Under the pieces are notes generated by a model. It made no database searches, was not told the DNA's origin, and was given only the letters and a program-made list of their open reading frames with translations. DNA of 64,000 nucleotides. It comes from Siderastrea siderea. Taxonomy: Eukaryota > Cnidaria > Anthozoa > Scleractinia > Rhizangiidae. This document shows positions 54,339 to 64,000 of this stretch, in pieces. The first letter of the stretch is position 1, and each line of letters begins with the position of its first letter. Position numbers and translations under genes: made by a program. The DNA is taken from NCBI GenBank assembly GCA_964030785.1, contig OZ034968.1, positions 74,260,427 through 74,324,426 on the forward strand. Direction: 5' to 3'.

Positions 54339-55358
54339 ATGACCATGCAAAACTCTACGGCAGAAATATCTGATTTTTATCTGCGCATCATAGACGATCG
54401 CGTTTATTGGTTAACTCTAGCAATAGTTGGTTTTACCCTGTCAGTCGTCACAGTGGTGGCAAATTTTAAAGTGGTAGCTATAACCCGTAGAGATCCACAA
54501 AGAGCGCTTCGTACTCCGCCATGCCTGTTGATCGCAAATCTGAGCGCGTCTGATTTTCTTGTGGGGCTGTGTGTGGTTTCGCTTGTGGCATTTAGAGACG
54601 TCTACCGTTCTTGTCAGCAACAAGTTCCTCTACCGCATGCGGTAAGAACATTCGCGTCTTATGTCCTCTGCACGACTCTTTTTGTTAGCAGCGCTTCCAT
54701 GGTAGCATTATCAACAACGTGCTTTGTCGCAATCACCAATCCTATGGAATACAAAACCAAGATCACGAAGAAAAGGATATACATATTTATTGCTTTAGTT
54801 TGGGTGATAGCTCTCTCAGTTTGCTTTTTACCTGCAACGAATGTCCCTGAAAAGACATACTTGCTCATTTATATTCACACGCACATTTCGCTGCCCGCTG
54901 TTTTACTCACAGTGATATACGTGAAAGGTTTGGGTGCTCTAGCACGGCGGACGCGTGAACTGCAAGCTAATGGACAACAGTCTGTGGAAAACAACCGACG
55001 CGCCTTGGAACGAGAGCGAAACATGGCAGTTACCGTTACGATTATTCTGACAATTTTCTTCCTCACATATTTACCACAGTTTATTATGATTCACCTTCTT
55101 TACTTTTGCGACTCATGCAAAATCAGTGATGAGTCAATAACATTTCATAAAATTGACGTGGTATCTTCGCGGTTTGTGTTCCTGAATTCAGCGATAAACC
55201 CTTTTATTTACGCGTGGAGAATGCCAAAATATCGACGCACCTTGGAGGCAAGCTGTAAACCCTTTAAGAACAAACTCTGTGTTACCGTTGGCCCTCGAGT
55301 GGAAGGACTTCTATTTCTTAGACGACAACGAACACGGGCTATAGGTGGTTTGCCTTGA
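54339..55358 (+). CDS. Divergent class A rhodopsin-like GPCR, opposite strand
   Basis: 339 residues from the ATG at 54339 (MTMQNSTAEISDFYL). I choose it because Met-to-DFYL spacing (11 residues) matches the paralogues. The frame is open to an ATG at 54243, which would add 32 mostly hydrophobic residues resembling a signal peptide. TM1 has VVANFKVV, TM2 NLSASDFLVG, TM3 ends STTCFVAITNPMEY (DRY replaced by TCF), TM6 LTYLPQF, ECL3 CDSCKISDES, TM7 INPFIYAW. Cysteines near ECL1/TM3 (RSC, VLC) are extra, but ECL2 still lacks a partner. The tail ends IGGLP, no PDZ motif. Probably the oldest branch of the family in this window. Confidence 0.92.
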   Translation: MTMQNSTAEISDFYLRIIDDRVYWLTLAIVGFTLSVVTVVANFKVVAITRRDPQRALRTPPCLLIANLSASDFLVGLCVVSLVAFRDVYRSCQQQVPLPHAVRTFASYVLCTTLFVSSASMVALSTTCFVAITNPMEYKTKITKKRIYIFIALVWVIALSVCFLPATNVPEKTYLLIYIHTHISLPAVLLTVIYVKGLGALARRTRELQANGQQSVENNRRALERERNMAVTVTIILTIFFLTYLPQFIMIHLLYFCDSCKISDESITFHKIDVVSSRFVFLNSAINPFIYAWRMPKYRRTLEASCKPFKNKLCVTVGPRVEGLLFLRRQRTRAIGGLP

Positions 55359-56840
55359 TATAATCCAGTTTGTTTTTTAGCTTACTCTAGCGGCAATTTC
55401 AGTTTAAAATAATTAGAAGAGTCTTTAGTAAAGTCAAAAAAATTGTTGTCATTGTTAATATCAAGTATATGTTTAAAGAACATCTTTGTGGAAAAAAGAG
55501 GTTGATATTTTACGTTGTAATTAACGATGACGTCAGATGCTAATCCGAACGCCCGACAACACGACACTCTAACCAAAGATTTCAATTCTAGCGCATTAGA
55601 AAAGAAATGAAATATAGATGTGGTTATTCAAATTACTCACCGTTTGTTTCACAAATGATATTGTTATTGTGAAGGGTTTGACAGATTTTAAATCCATCGT
55701 GAAAAGGAATGCGCCTTTGGTCTGGTTTTTGCCTTACTTCACTCTGTAGTTGGTTTAAAAAAACTCGCACCATTTTCTCAACCATCCAAAAGTAAACTGA
55801 AAACAATTGTGACTTGCTCGCACGCTTTTCATTACACTTGACGCCAGTTACATGTATTTGTTTCAAGTTCTGATTGCTTCCAACAAGTGTGGATTGCTTC
55901 GTGTGTTTGTTTGTTGGTTGGTTCCTGAGAATTGTTTGTGTCTTTTATGAATGTGGTGAGTGATTAATTAATATATTTTGGTTTTACAACACTCAAAAGA
56001 AAACCACTCTAATATAGACAAGTTCTGCATGTGAACAATTATACACTGCTCCGTTAGGTTCCCTGGTTGAGAGGTCTCCCAGTGGTGCAAATAAAATTGT
56101 TGTTGGCGGGAGTGGTTTTCGTAATTAGTAAACGAACTAACTTTGTCATAATTTAGGTGTGGTATATGTTACAAAACAACTATTTCGAGGAAGAGAGCCA
56201 TCTAAGGGTTCATAGCTTGGGCACGTTTCTTAGCGGAGAGCGGACTAGGGAGGGAAACAAAGCGACCCATTTTTCTTGCACCCTACAGCTTCACTAAGAA
56301 GCCTGTTCACAGGCTAAACGGTACATAGCCATCTCCGCACTTTGCGCCTCGCTAGCTACAAACTCACCTCCAGCGCTAAGGGTTGGCCGATATCAGTTTT
56401 TCAAATGGATCTGATACGAGTACGATATTTACCGATATTTTGCATTTTTAGACATCCATTTTGATGTCTGTATCGTTTAACCCTTTCACTCCCAGAGTCA
56501 GTTATGTGAGACATTTAAGGTGATTCTAACTTCTGAGTCTGTTGATGAAATCCTATGGTGTGACCATTCAAATGAAACCTCGTCAGCAGTACTTTCACAT
56601 TGTACTATTTATATATATTTAACTTTTCTCAAAACGAAATTTGAGATTTGTCTTGAATTTTGATTTTAGGCACTCTTGGGAGTGAAAGGGTTAAACGAGT
56701 GAGAACTCGTGAGGTACTGGGAAACTCAGCTCGATTGTAAATGGCACATTCATCAACCAGTCAAAAAATTAATTTTATGTAAAAGCACAGTCAAATGCTT
56801 GAGTTTAAAAGGATTGGGATTCATAGAAACAAAAATTTCC
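55359..56840. other. No recognised gene
   Basis: Short frames only (55382-55585, 55633-55866 minus), with no recognisable motif. Confidence 0.35.
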
Positions 56841-56842
56841 TC

Positions 56843-57480
56843 GCACATTGCGTGAAATATTCGCGCAACGTTTCAGTCTTAATTCTAAGTTGTCCAGTGA
56901 ACTATCTTTTTCGAAACTACCGATACCACGATATGTTAATGGCAGTGTGGCAAGCCACAGCATCAAAAAAGGAAACCATGATATTGAGTTATTGGTTTTG
57001 ATATCAGTCTCCCTTATCAAGAGTACTGAAGCACTAAATGTAACTAAACAACAAAGAAAGCACCGGCCACCTCACGAATATTGAACGCTCCAGTGGATCT
57101 CAGATAAAGCGTAACGAACACGAATACCGTAGCTGGGGAAGGATGGGTATCAGGCTGTTGAATTTCTTTGCACATTGCGTGAAATATCCACGCAACGTTT
57201 CAGTCTTCTAAATTGTCCAGTGACTACCTTTTTCGAAACTACCGATACTGCGATGTGTTAATGCTCAGTGAGGCAAGCCACACACATCGAAAAAGGAAAA
57301 ATTAAGTTACTGGTTTTGATATCAGTCTCCCTTATCAAGAGTACTGAAGCACTAAATGTGACTAAACAACAAAGAAAGCACCGGCCACCTCACGAATATT
57401 GAACGCTCCAGTAGATCTCAGTTTAATTTAGCGTAACGAACGCGAAAACCGTAGTTGGGGAGGGATGGGTATCTGGCTGC
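56843..57480. repeat. Two-copy tandem duplication, period 327 bp
   Basis: GCACATTGCGTGAAATAT starts both copies (56843 and 57170). Long stretches agree, including GTCTCCCTTATCAAGAGTAC, CACCGGCCACCTCACGAATA and GGATGGGTATC. Small indels differ. Non-coding. Confidence 0.85.
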
Positions 57481-59280
57481 TGAGTCGTTCGTTCTGGTCC
57501 CTAAAGGAAATCAAAACCTTGTTCAAACGGTAAAGTTTCTTTTCTAGCTAAGGGAAAAGACATGTTCACAGGGAACCGGCTTGAAACGCCCTGAAAGGGA
57601 CTGGGCATCGCACATCCACTTCAGAGAACTGTATTATAAGTTCATTCTTGACAAATTGACATCTAAAAAACATAGCTGGTCAAACCTGAAAAAGTCTACT
57701 CTACCAAGGCCGAGAAATTTCGTTCAAAAGAAATCATAAGTCGACAATAACTGAACGATGATGCCATGAGTGATTATTATAATAAAAAGTCGATACTGTT
57801 GTGGTAAGAGATTATGACGGTAGAGAGACCCTTCGTAATCTTTTGGTTGTGGAGAACTGTCTGATTTTTAAATAAATAATTTACTTTTAAAAATAGTGGA
57901 AAGAAATATGTTAAGAACAAAGCAACGAAATTTGGTCCGGTTGAAATCAAATAGCCGACAAAAATCTTCTTGAAACACGATCAAGGATTTTTTTCCTAAA
58001 ACTGAAATAAAAACAAATAACTACACACGCCGATAATTCCCGTCAAGGTCTCCGGCCATAAAATTGCAAGTCACTGGCTTTCTATGTGTTTAGTTAATAG
58101 CGCGGATCAAATCAATGCACTTGAGTACCTTAGATTACATAAACCCCATATATCACGCATGAGAGCTTATTACCTCATAATACCGGAATCTGCAGGTGAT
58201 ACGGTGATATCTAACCAATCAATGCACGTTATTCATCAAACCGTAATGGTTTGTTTTCGTTACCTCATCTCCCGGGAACTAATCTAACATTCCTTTTCGA
58301 CAAAGTAATGTTTCGCAGTTCTGTTTCAAGGAAAATTAGTGTTTATATGCAGCTACACAGCGTCATTTTGCAGTCACAAAGACAGTGTTTTTCCGCCAAA
58401 TACTGCTGAGAGGTTTGGGTGTAAATCCGAAGTTTCCAGTCTAGCTCAGAGGTGTATCTATAAAATGGCGGAAATTTTAGTTTCTTCAAGAAAACAGTGT
58501 GTCTGAAGTCTGAGCTTGGTTGTTAAGTCTGAGCTTGATTGTTAAAAATCACAACTTTTGCGTGAATCAGGGGCTCACACTTAATGGTTTTATTTTTTGA
58601 ACAAAACCGTATGAGGTAAGTTACTTTCCGCTTTGCTGTTATATCTGCGGACAGGCCGCTGGCTGCGTAACAATCACGGCGGGTGTGTGCGAGTTAGGTT
58701 TTGCTGTAGATTAAATAACCTTCAAGTTGCTCAGGTTAATTTTGATTAAAGTGCTTTGAAGTTTAGGGTGACGCGCCCCTTTACTATTTTGGTTTAAGCA
58801 ATAGCTATTAGACTGGAGGTTTTGTTCATTCGAATGTTTCTAGACTGAAGAAAGCTGCTATGGATAGCATATTATTTAGCTTAAAATGGCTGATGCCGCC
58901 GGATGCCGACACTTGGGTAGCCCAATTTCAGGAAAATAGCATGGAAAGGGCTCGAAGCCACTTTTAAGTGTCAGTTGTTTAGACAGTTGTTGTTGTCGTT
59001 GCTGTTTTTCTTCTAAGAACGTAACTGGGTCCCATCTTAACTAGGGGTAGAAAGAAAAACTGTCCACAGTTGGGAAGCCAATATTAAGAAACTTTTAGTT
59101 CGAACCACGATTACAAGATTTCAATTAAACCAGTTATGTTGCCAGAGCATCCGCACAATGGTTGCTGTATACCTAAAACGAATATTTCCAGTGTAGAAAA
59201 GGATAAAAGCTTCAAGCACATGTTTACCATTTGCTAGTTGCTTTTGTCCCGTTTCTATAAGGGATATTAATACAGTATTA
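57481..59280. other. No recognised gene
   Basis: TATAAAATGGCGG at 58459 looks like a TATA box next to an ATG, but the frame closes after 13 codons. Nothing else is supported. Confidence 0.3.
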
Positions 59281-59286
59281 ATAAAA

Positions 59287-59321
<35 letters not shown>

Positions 59322-59645
59322 TAATAAACGTTCGACAGTCTCTCATTCAGCTGGTCAGTCTAGTCAGTAAGTCAGTTTGTCATTTAGTCAATTATTTAGT
59401 CCGTCAGCCAGTCAGTTACCCTGCGTTCCAGTTAGTTAGTCGGTCAGACAGTCAGTCAGTTAGTCAGTGAGTCAGTCAGTCAGACAGTCAGTCAGTCAGT
59501 CAGTCAGTCAGTCAGTCGAACAGTAGTCAGTCAGTCAGCCAGTCGTTCAGTCAGACAGTCAGGCGAACACTAGTCAGTCAGTCAGTCAGTCAGTCGGCAG
59601 TCAGTCAGTCAGATAGTCTGTCAGTTCGTCTGTCAGTATTTCCCT
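59281..59645. repeat. (AAT)n followed by degenerate (CAGT)n tetranucleotide tract
   Basis: AATAATAAT from 59287, then about 300 bp of GTCA/CAGT units with variants, longest pure run at 59483-59516. Confidence 0.9.
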
Positions 59646-62600
59646 CAGTTAATTAGATATTTAGTTCGTTAATTAGCTATTTATTTAGTTTCTATTTTCT
59701 CTGTTCTAGTTGTAGACTAAGTCATATAAATAGTTCAGTTTTTATCAAAGTGTGATGTTGTTTAATAAAGAATTAAATCATATCCTAAAACGTCTGTCTC
59801 GTGTCTTGTTGCCTTAAGCCATTGCAATCTGAAACTCTGTCTTGTCTCCATATATAAGGGCTCTGCATGCCTAATAACGTGAGGACACCCGAGTTCCCGT
59901 CTGCGAGTTTTCTTAGTGTATGTTTCGAAAGAATTCGGTCACATGGGCTGAAGACAAGGCGATGTTTTCTCTATGAAGAGAAGATGAACCGCATTGGACG
60001 TTCACTTTAAGCATCATTTTTATATCTCAAGGAGCCATCCCACAGTAAAGTAACGATGACAAACTCGTGTCGCTAAGTTCTAGAAAAGTTCGGAGCTCGT
60101 TTTTTCACAACCAGTCCCTCCATAAACTTCGAATAGAGGTATTGCGTAGATACCATTTTGATTGCAATTCTTTGCATAACCTCATCTGTGGCGTTAGTGG
60201 TGAAGCAAACAACATGTGCTTGACAAATTTTCACATGTAAAAAAACGGTTTGCGGGTTCAGATCCCGAGAATTGAGTCCAGACTTCCACTGGCGGCTCTT
60301 TATCTTTCGGATCGCGCTCACCGTGGGAAGCAAAGCTCGTTACTAGGCTCCGCCGGCCAAGAGTGGAAGAGGGCATTGGGGATCAGAATCGGCCTTGGGA
60401 AGTATTCATTTATACCTGCCTCCCTATGAACATTATGCCTGAGCAGATAAATCGTTTCCAGCGGATACAATGTGTTAGTTGATATATTTTATCCCTGCAT
60501 TAAAGCTATCTGCTCTTGAATCCAGCAGCCTAAGGTATATCCCAGTTTCCCCATGCACGCAGATTTACGCTCTCGTTCAATGAAAAAGAAAAGATAGTGA
60601 ATAGTCATCCTTTGGCCGAAATATTGTGCTGTGTTTATTTTGATCATTTACTAAAGTAGTAAATAGGTCATCACCGAGGTAAGGTCTATTCATTGCTGAA
60701 AATCATCCGAGAGACTATTGACATCTACTGAATATTAAAAGAATTGACGGAAATGTTTTAGGCAGATTTGCTTTCACACGCAATCCACCGTGCGAGGAAT
60801 TTTCGCTACAAGTAGAATTTTAAGAAGAAACTTTCAATGTCTGAAACAAATAATTTCACCCAGAGTTCTAGTTTTAGAAACAAACACTGATATTTTATAC
60901 TGTTTTCAAATTTCTAACGTGGAGGATATTTTCATGATAATTTCTTAGTGATGAGACGTTATTGTTCTTCCCCTTTTTGAGATATAGATAAACACTCTAT
61001 TTTTAAATCTTTATTTGTGCTGTTAACGTAGACTGCTCTTTAAAACAAAGATAATTCAAATTTAGATCTCAAACGGGCCGTACACTTATAAATTGAGCCA
61101 GCTTAGAAATTCAAATTGTATTTGTCGAAAGTAAACAATTATTGAAGAAAAATAACATACGGGGAACTGCAAACATAATTAAATTCGATTGTTTCTCAAC
61201 TGGCTGTGAAGAGTAATCACTCATAAGCTGAACCTTTCCTCTGTGAACTTGAAACACGGATTATATGTAAAGCAGTATTCTTGCTGAAAACTCCCTTCGG
61301 GATCGAGTTTCTCGGATCAAGAGAAATATCTGACTAATACAGGTTGGTGAATCTTATTTGATATTTTTTGGAAACAAAATTAACTGCGGGCGTTTTCTTG
61401 AAGATCTAGACAGTTTTATTAGCATTTTGCACAATGGAATATTGATCATTTTATCTCTGTTTACTCACGTATTCTAGGGCGCGATCGAGAAAAAAAAAAG
61501 AAAAAGCTTGGATACATTGGATTGTGCAGAATTTTGCTTTTAAGTTAGGCTAGCTTAACTACAACTAAAAAGCTTTCTTTACTGTTTATGTGACAATAAA
61601 TTAGCGTATTAACTGACTTGTGTGACATGACAAGAAAAAACGTGGCGCTGTTATGCAATTTTGCTGATATTTTGCTGCATATGTTCTATCCTCTGTTTGC
61701 TCCCTGAAAAGGCACTTGAAAAAGACACTTTCTTCGATCGCGTCTTATTTCCAGCAATTATAAATGGTTGTCTACATTTGGCATAATTTAAAATACGAGT
61801 TTTCAATCTGTATTTTAATAAAGATTGGTAGCCAAAGATTATACTCTTACGCCGTATACAACGAATTTTTAACACGTTTTGTTGTTGCTAAGCAGTAGCG
61901 AAGTTCAAGGCAACAGATGAAGAAACAAATTTTGGAAAAATAACACCTTAATTCTATTTTTACATTCGTCTGCAAATCTCAGTTAAAATATAGTTCAGGG
62001 ACTCTAAAAAATATCCTTTCTCATTGATAAATGAAAGATTTCAATTTCTAACAACTGACTTTTTCGATTCCGTGAACAACTTTGTTTCTCTGTGTTTTCG
62101 TTCGTGTTAGCGTCGCAAAACCGGGCGGCATCCAATTATTCCAATTATTTTTTCTGTATTAGTTTTTTAGCCTTCCATGCTAATCAGAAGAGAGCGGAAA
62201 AATATAGCATTAGAACAGAGTAATTTCCATCTTAGTTGTCGGCAAGATGATTTCCTCTCGTCCAATAAAAAAGCACTTGTAACAACAACTTTTGTTAAGA
62301 GTCGCATTTGGCAATGCATTAAACGTTTAACAATCTAATCTCTTTATGAAGAGGGACTTTTCCGTCAAACTTTAATGTGCACGAAACTGCGAAACATACC
62401 TATTAAGTACACATACTATTCTCAAAACATACCAGGAAACGATAAATGATCTCATTACAGTCAAGACAGCGTTACTTTCATATAAAAAACAACGGTTTGG
62501 TTTTCTCAGCAGTGACAACCAAAAACCATGTAACCATGTTGATTCGCTAATACAGGAAACACCTGTTATGAAAAAAAAAAATGCAAACGTATTGACAAGT

Positions 62601-62890
62601 GCGCAGTGTTTCTTCGCGAATGTATGCCAAGGACTTCAGTTACTTTTGTCACTATCCTCGTCGAACAATGTCATTGTCCCTTGGGTTTCACAAAATCCAA
62701 TAGCAAGAATAAAATTTATTTTCTAAGATAATAACCGGGTAAATGGAGGGAAATCAAGTGATCTGGGAGTAGTTGGAAGCGATGTGACTGGATTACAATA
62801 TGGACCATCTTGAAACCGGTTGGGCTTGCACGAGTTGTATAGTTTCCTTTTCCAGTCTAATGGCTAGTGGAAATATATATATATAAAAAA
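59646..62890. other. No recognised gene
   Basis: Minus frames at 60073-60376 and 61651-61875 have no recognisable domain or splice context. A/T-rich non-coding sequence. Confidence 0.3.
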
Positions 62891-62896
62891 CTGATT

Positions 62897-62927
<31 letters not shown>

Positions 62928-62958
62928 ATTAGCTCTCTTCCTCTCTCTTTCGCCCTTT
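62870..62958. repeat. (AT)n and CT-rich simple repeat
   Basis: ATATATATAT at 62873-62883, then TCTCTCTCTTTC repeats. It creates an artefactual Arg/Glu/Lys-rich minus frame. Confidence 0.85.
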
Positions 62959-63864
62959 TCGATTGTTTTTACACCGACCGGACAAGAAAACAGTTTGCGC
63001 AGAGAAAAAGTATTCAAAAAATTTAGCATTTTAATTTTATACGACCAGTGGATATAATCTCTTATTTTATTAACACAGGTAAGACGCTCGTCACACTTTC
63101 TGACGAATTTTAGATAAACAAAATTAAACAGAAACAAAGATTTAATATCAGTGAAGGATAGAGAGGCAAAACTTCTCGCTCACTCAAGACTGCAGTCCGT
63201 ATTTTTTGCATCAGCTGGTACGGAGTCCTACGCCTTCCTCTGCGAGTAGAGAAAAAGGAGACTGTTTTTCAGTGTTCGCTCACTCTTCAACATTGTTTTG
63301 CCCCCACTGCCACTTAAAGTATGTTCATTTAAACCTAATCCCCTCCAGGTTCAACGACAATCCTGACAAAGTTGTGACGTATATTTTGCGTGAAACAAGA
63401 AAAGGCCAAAAAACTTACGCCAGTTTATTAAGTTTATATCTGGTCAGTTTAACTGGCAATTTCGGTCTAAAACTTTATTTGGCCGATCCTGACCCGCCTT
63501 CTTAGTGACGAGGAATATAGAGGGGAAGAACATTATTTTACTAACCAAAAGTGTTTGCGTGCATATGTATATACTGTTTACATGCCATGTTTATGGTAGT
63601 TTCAAAGGAAACCGCTGCAAAATTCGATGTGTGCGATCTGAAATCCCATTAAAATCCCGCGGCATCAAAGTTTGTTACTCCTGAAAAGTTACCGCCACAA
63701 AATCCGATAAGACAGATAAATAAAATCCTTTAAAATCCCACGGGTATCATTCTCGTGATAAAATAACCGCAAAAAATCATGGATCTGTTTTACGTAGCCT
63801 TTCGCGTTCGCTTTCTGTTTTTAGCGGTTTAAAACAATACTTTATGCCTTTAGACTCAGGTAAA

Positions 63865-64000
63865 GGGGTTAATTTCTAAAAAACTGTGGTGCTGCGTCGG
63901 TGGGGAAAGGAAACTTAAAAATTTGAATTAATCAACTGAGTTGATAAGGTAAATTGGCTACCGTAAAAAATTCCTAAGTGATCAGGTAGATTGAAGTGAA
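63865..64000. repeat. Second copy of the 37.6-kb dispersed repeat (cut by window edge)
   Basis: GGGGTTAATTTCTAAAAAAC, ACTGTGGTGCTGCGTCGGTG and TGAGTTGATAAGGTAAATTGG match 37577-37665. It continues beyond the window. Confidence 0.6.

Noticed and set aside
58459..58512. TATAAAATGGCGG promoter with a small gene
   Set aside because: The frame closes after 13 codons and no exon structure follows.
59330..59645. Possible CRISPR-like or minisatellite array
   Set aside because: Only a degenerate CAGT tetranucleotide tract; no spacers, and the context is eukaryotic.
62793..63137. 114-residue Arg/Glu/Lys-rich frame
   Set aside because: Its charged part is the translation of a CT-rich simple repeat.

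Overview
The window looks like nuclear DNA of an invertebrate animal, most likely an anthozoan cnidarian such as a stony coral. That is an inference from four things: the AT-rich composition, intronless receptor genes in tandem, tRNA-derived SINEs, and a mix of Penelope-like, non-LTR, P-type and MITE elements. There are no operons, Shine-Dalgarno sites or rRNA genes. Nearly all real coding content is one family of rhodopsin-like (class A) G-protein-coupled receptors (GPCRs). The rest is mobile-element debris or duplicated flank.

Receptor array. Seven members lie on the minus strand: a partial gene at 1-303, a pseudogene at 14612-16768, and intact single-exon genes at 21626-22726, 31630-32718, 38004-39092, 42705-43778 and 50281-51351. 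An eighth, more divergent copy at 54339-55358 is on the plus strand, head to head with its neighbour. All keep N1.50, D2.50, Y5.58 and NPxxY. Every copy whose site is visible lacks the DRY arginine (it is Cys or Phe, and is deleted in the pseudogene), and Tyr replaces the TM6 toggle Trp. Most lack the TM3/ECL2 disulfide cysteines, and the intact minus-strand genes carry a CTSC motif in ECL3. Four or five tails end in a class I PDZ-ligand-like motif. Five members share a 5' block whose ATTTGCAT octamer is lost only in the pseudogene. No ligand can be assigned.

The array grew by duplication of whole units. Flanks of the 14.6-kb, 21.6-kb, 31.6-kb and 38.0-kb genes resemble each other, and flanks of the 42.7-kb and 50.3-kb genes form a second pair. 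This lets one copy act as the empty site for insertions in another. I could delimit a 1.9-kb Mutator-like element (1053-2976), a 6.3-kb TGTTAC...GTAACA element with about 870-bp internal inverted repeats (7189-13497), a SINE multimer with a 13-bp target-site duplication (TSD) inside the pseudogene (15366-16386), a 2.3-kb LTR-like insertion (23494-25836), and a 4.5-kb insertion holding a Penelope-like element and a LINE (44714-49249).

Other elements: a broken THAP/P-type transposase (26208-27863), Penelope and LINE scraps at 1.5-6.5 kb, two CAGT-terminated elements with TA TSDs (8430-9850 and 36396-37201), a nested piggyBac-type MITE, hairpin MITEs, and tRNA-derived SINE units upstream of most receptors. 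From 55.4 kb to the end I see no recognisable gene, only a 327-bp tandem duplication, microsatellites and a dispersed repeat.
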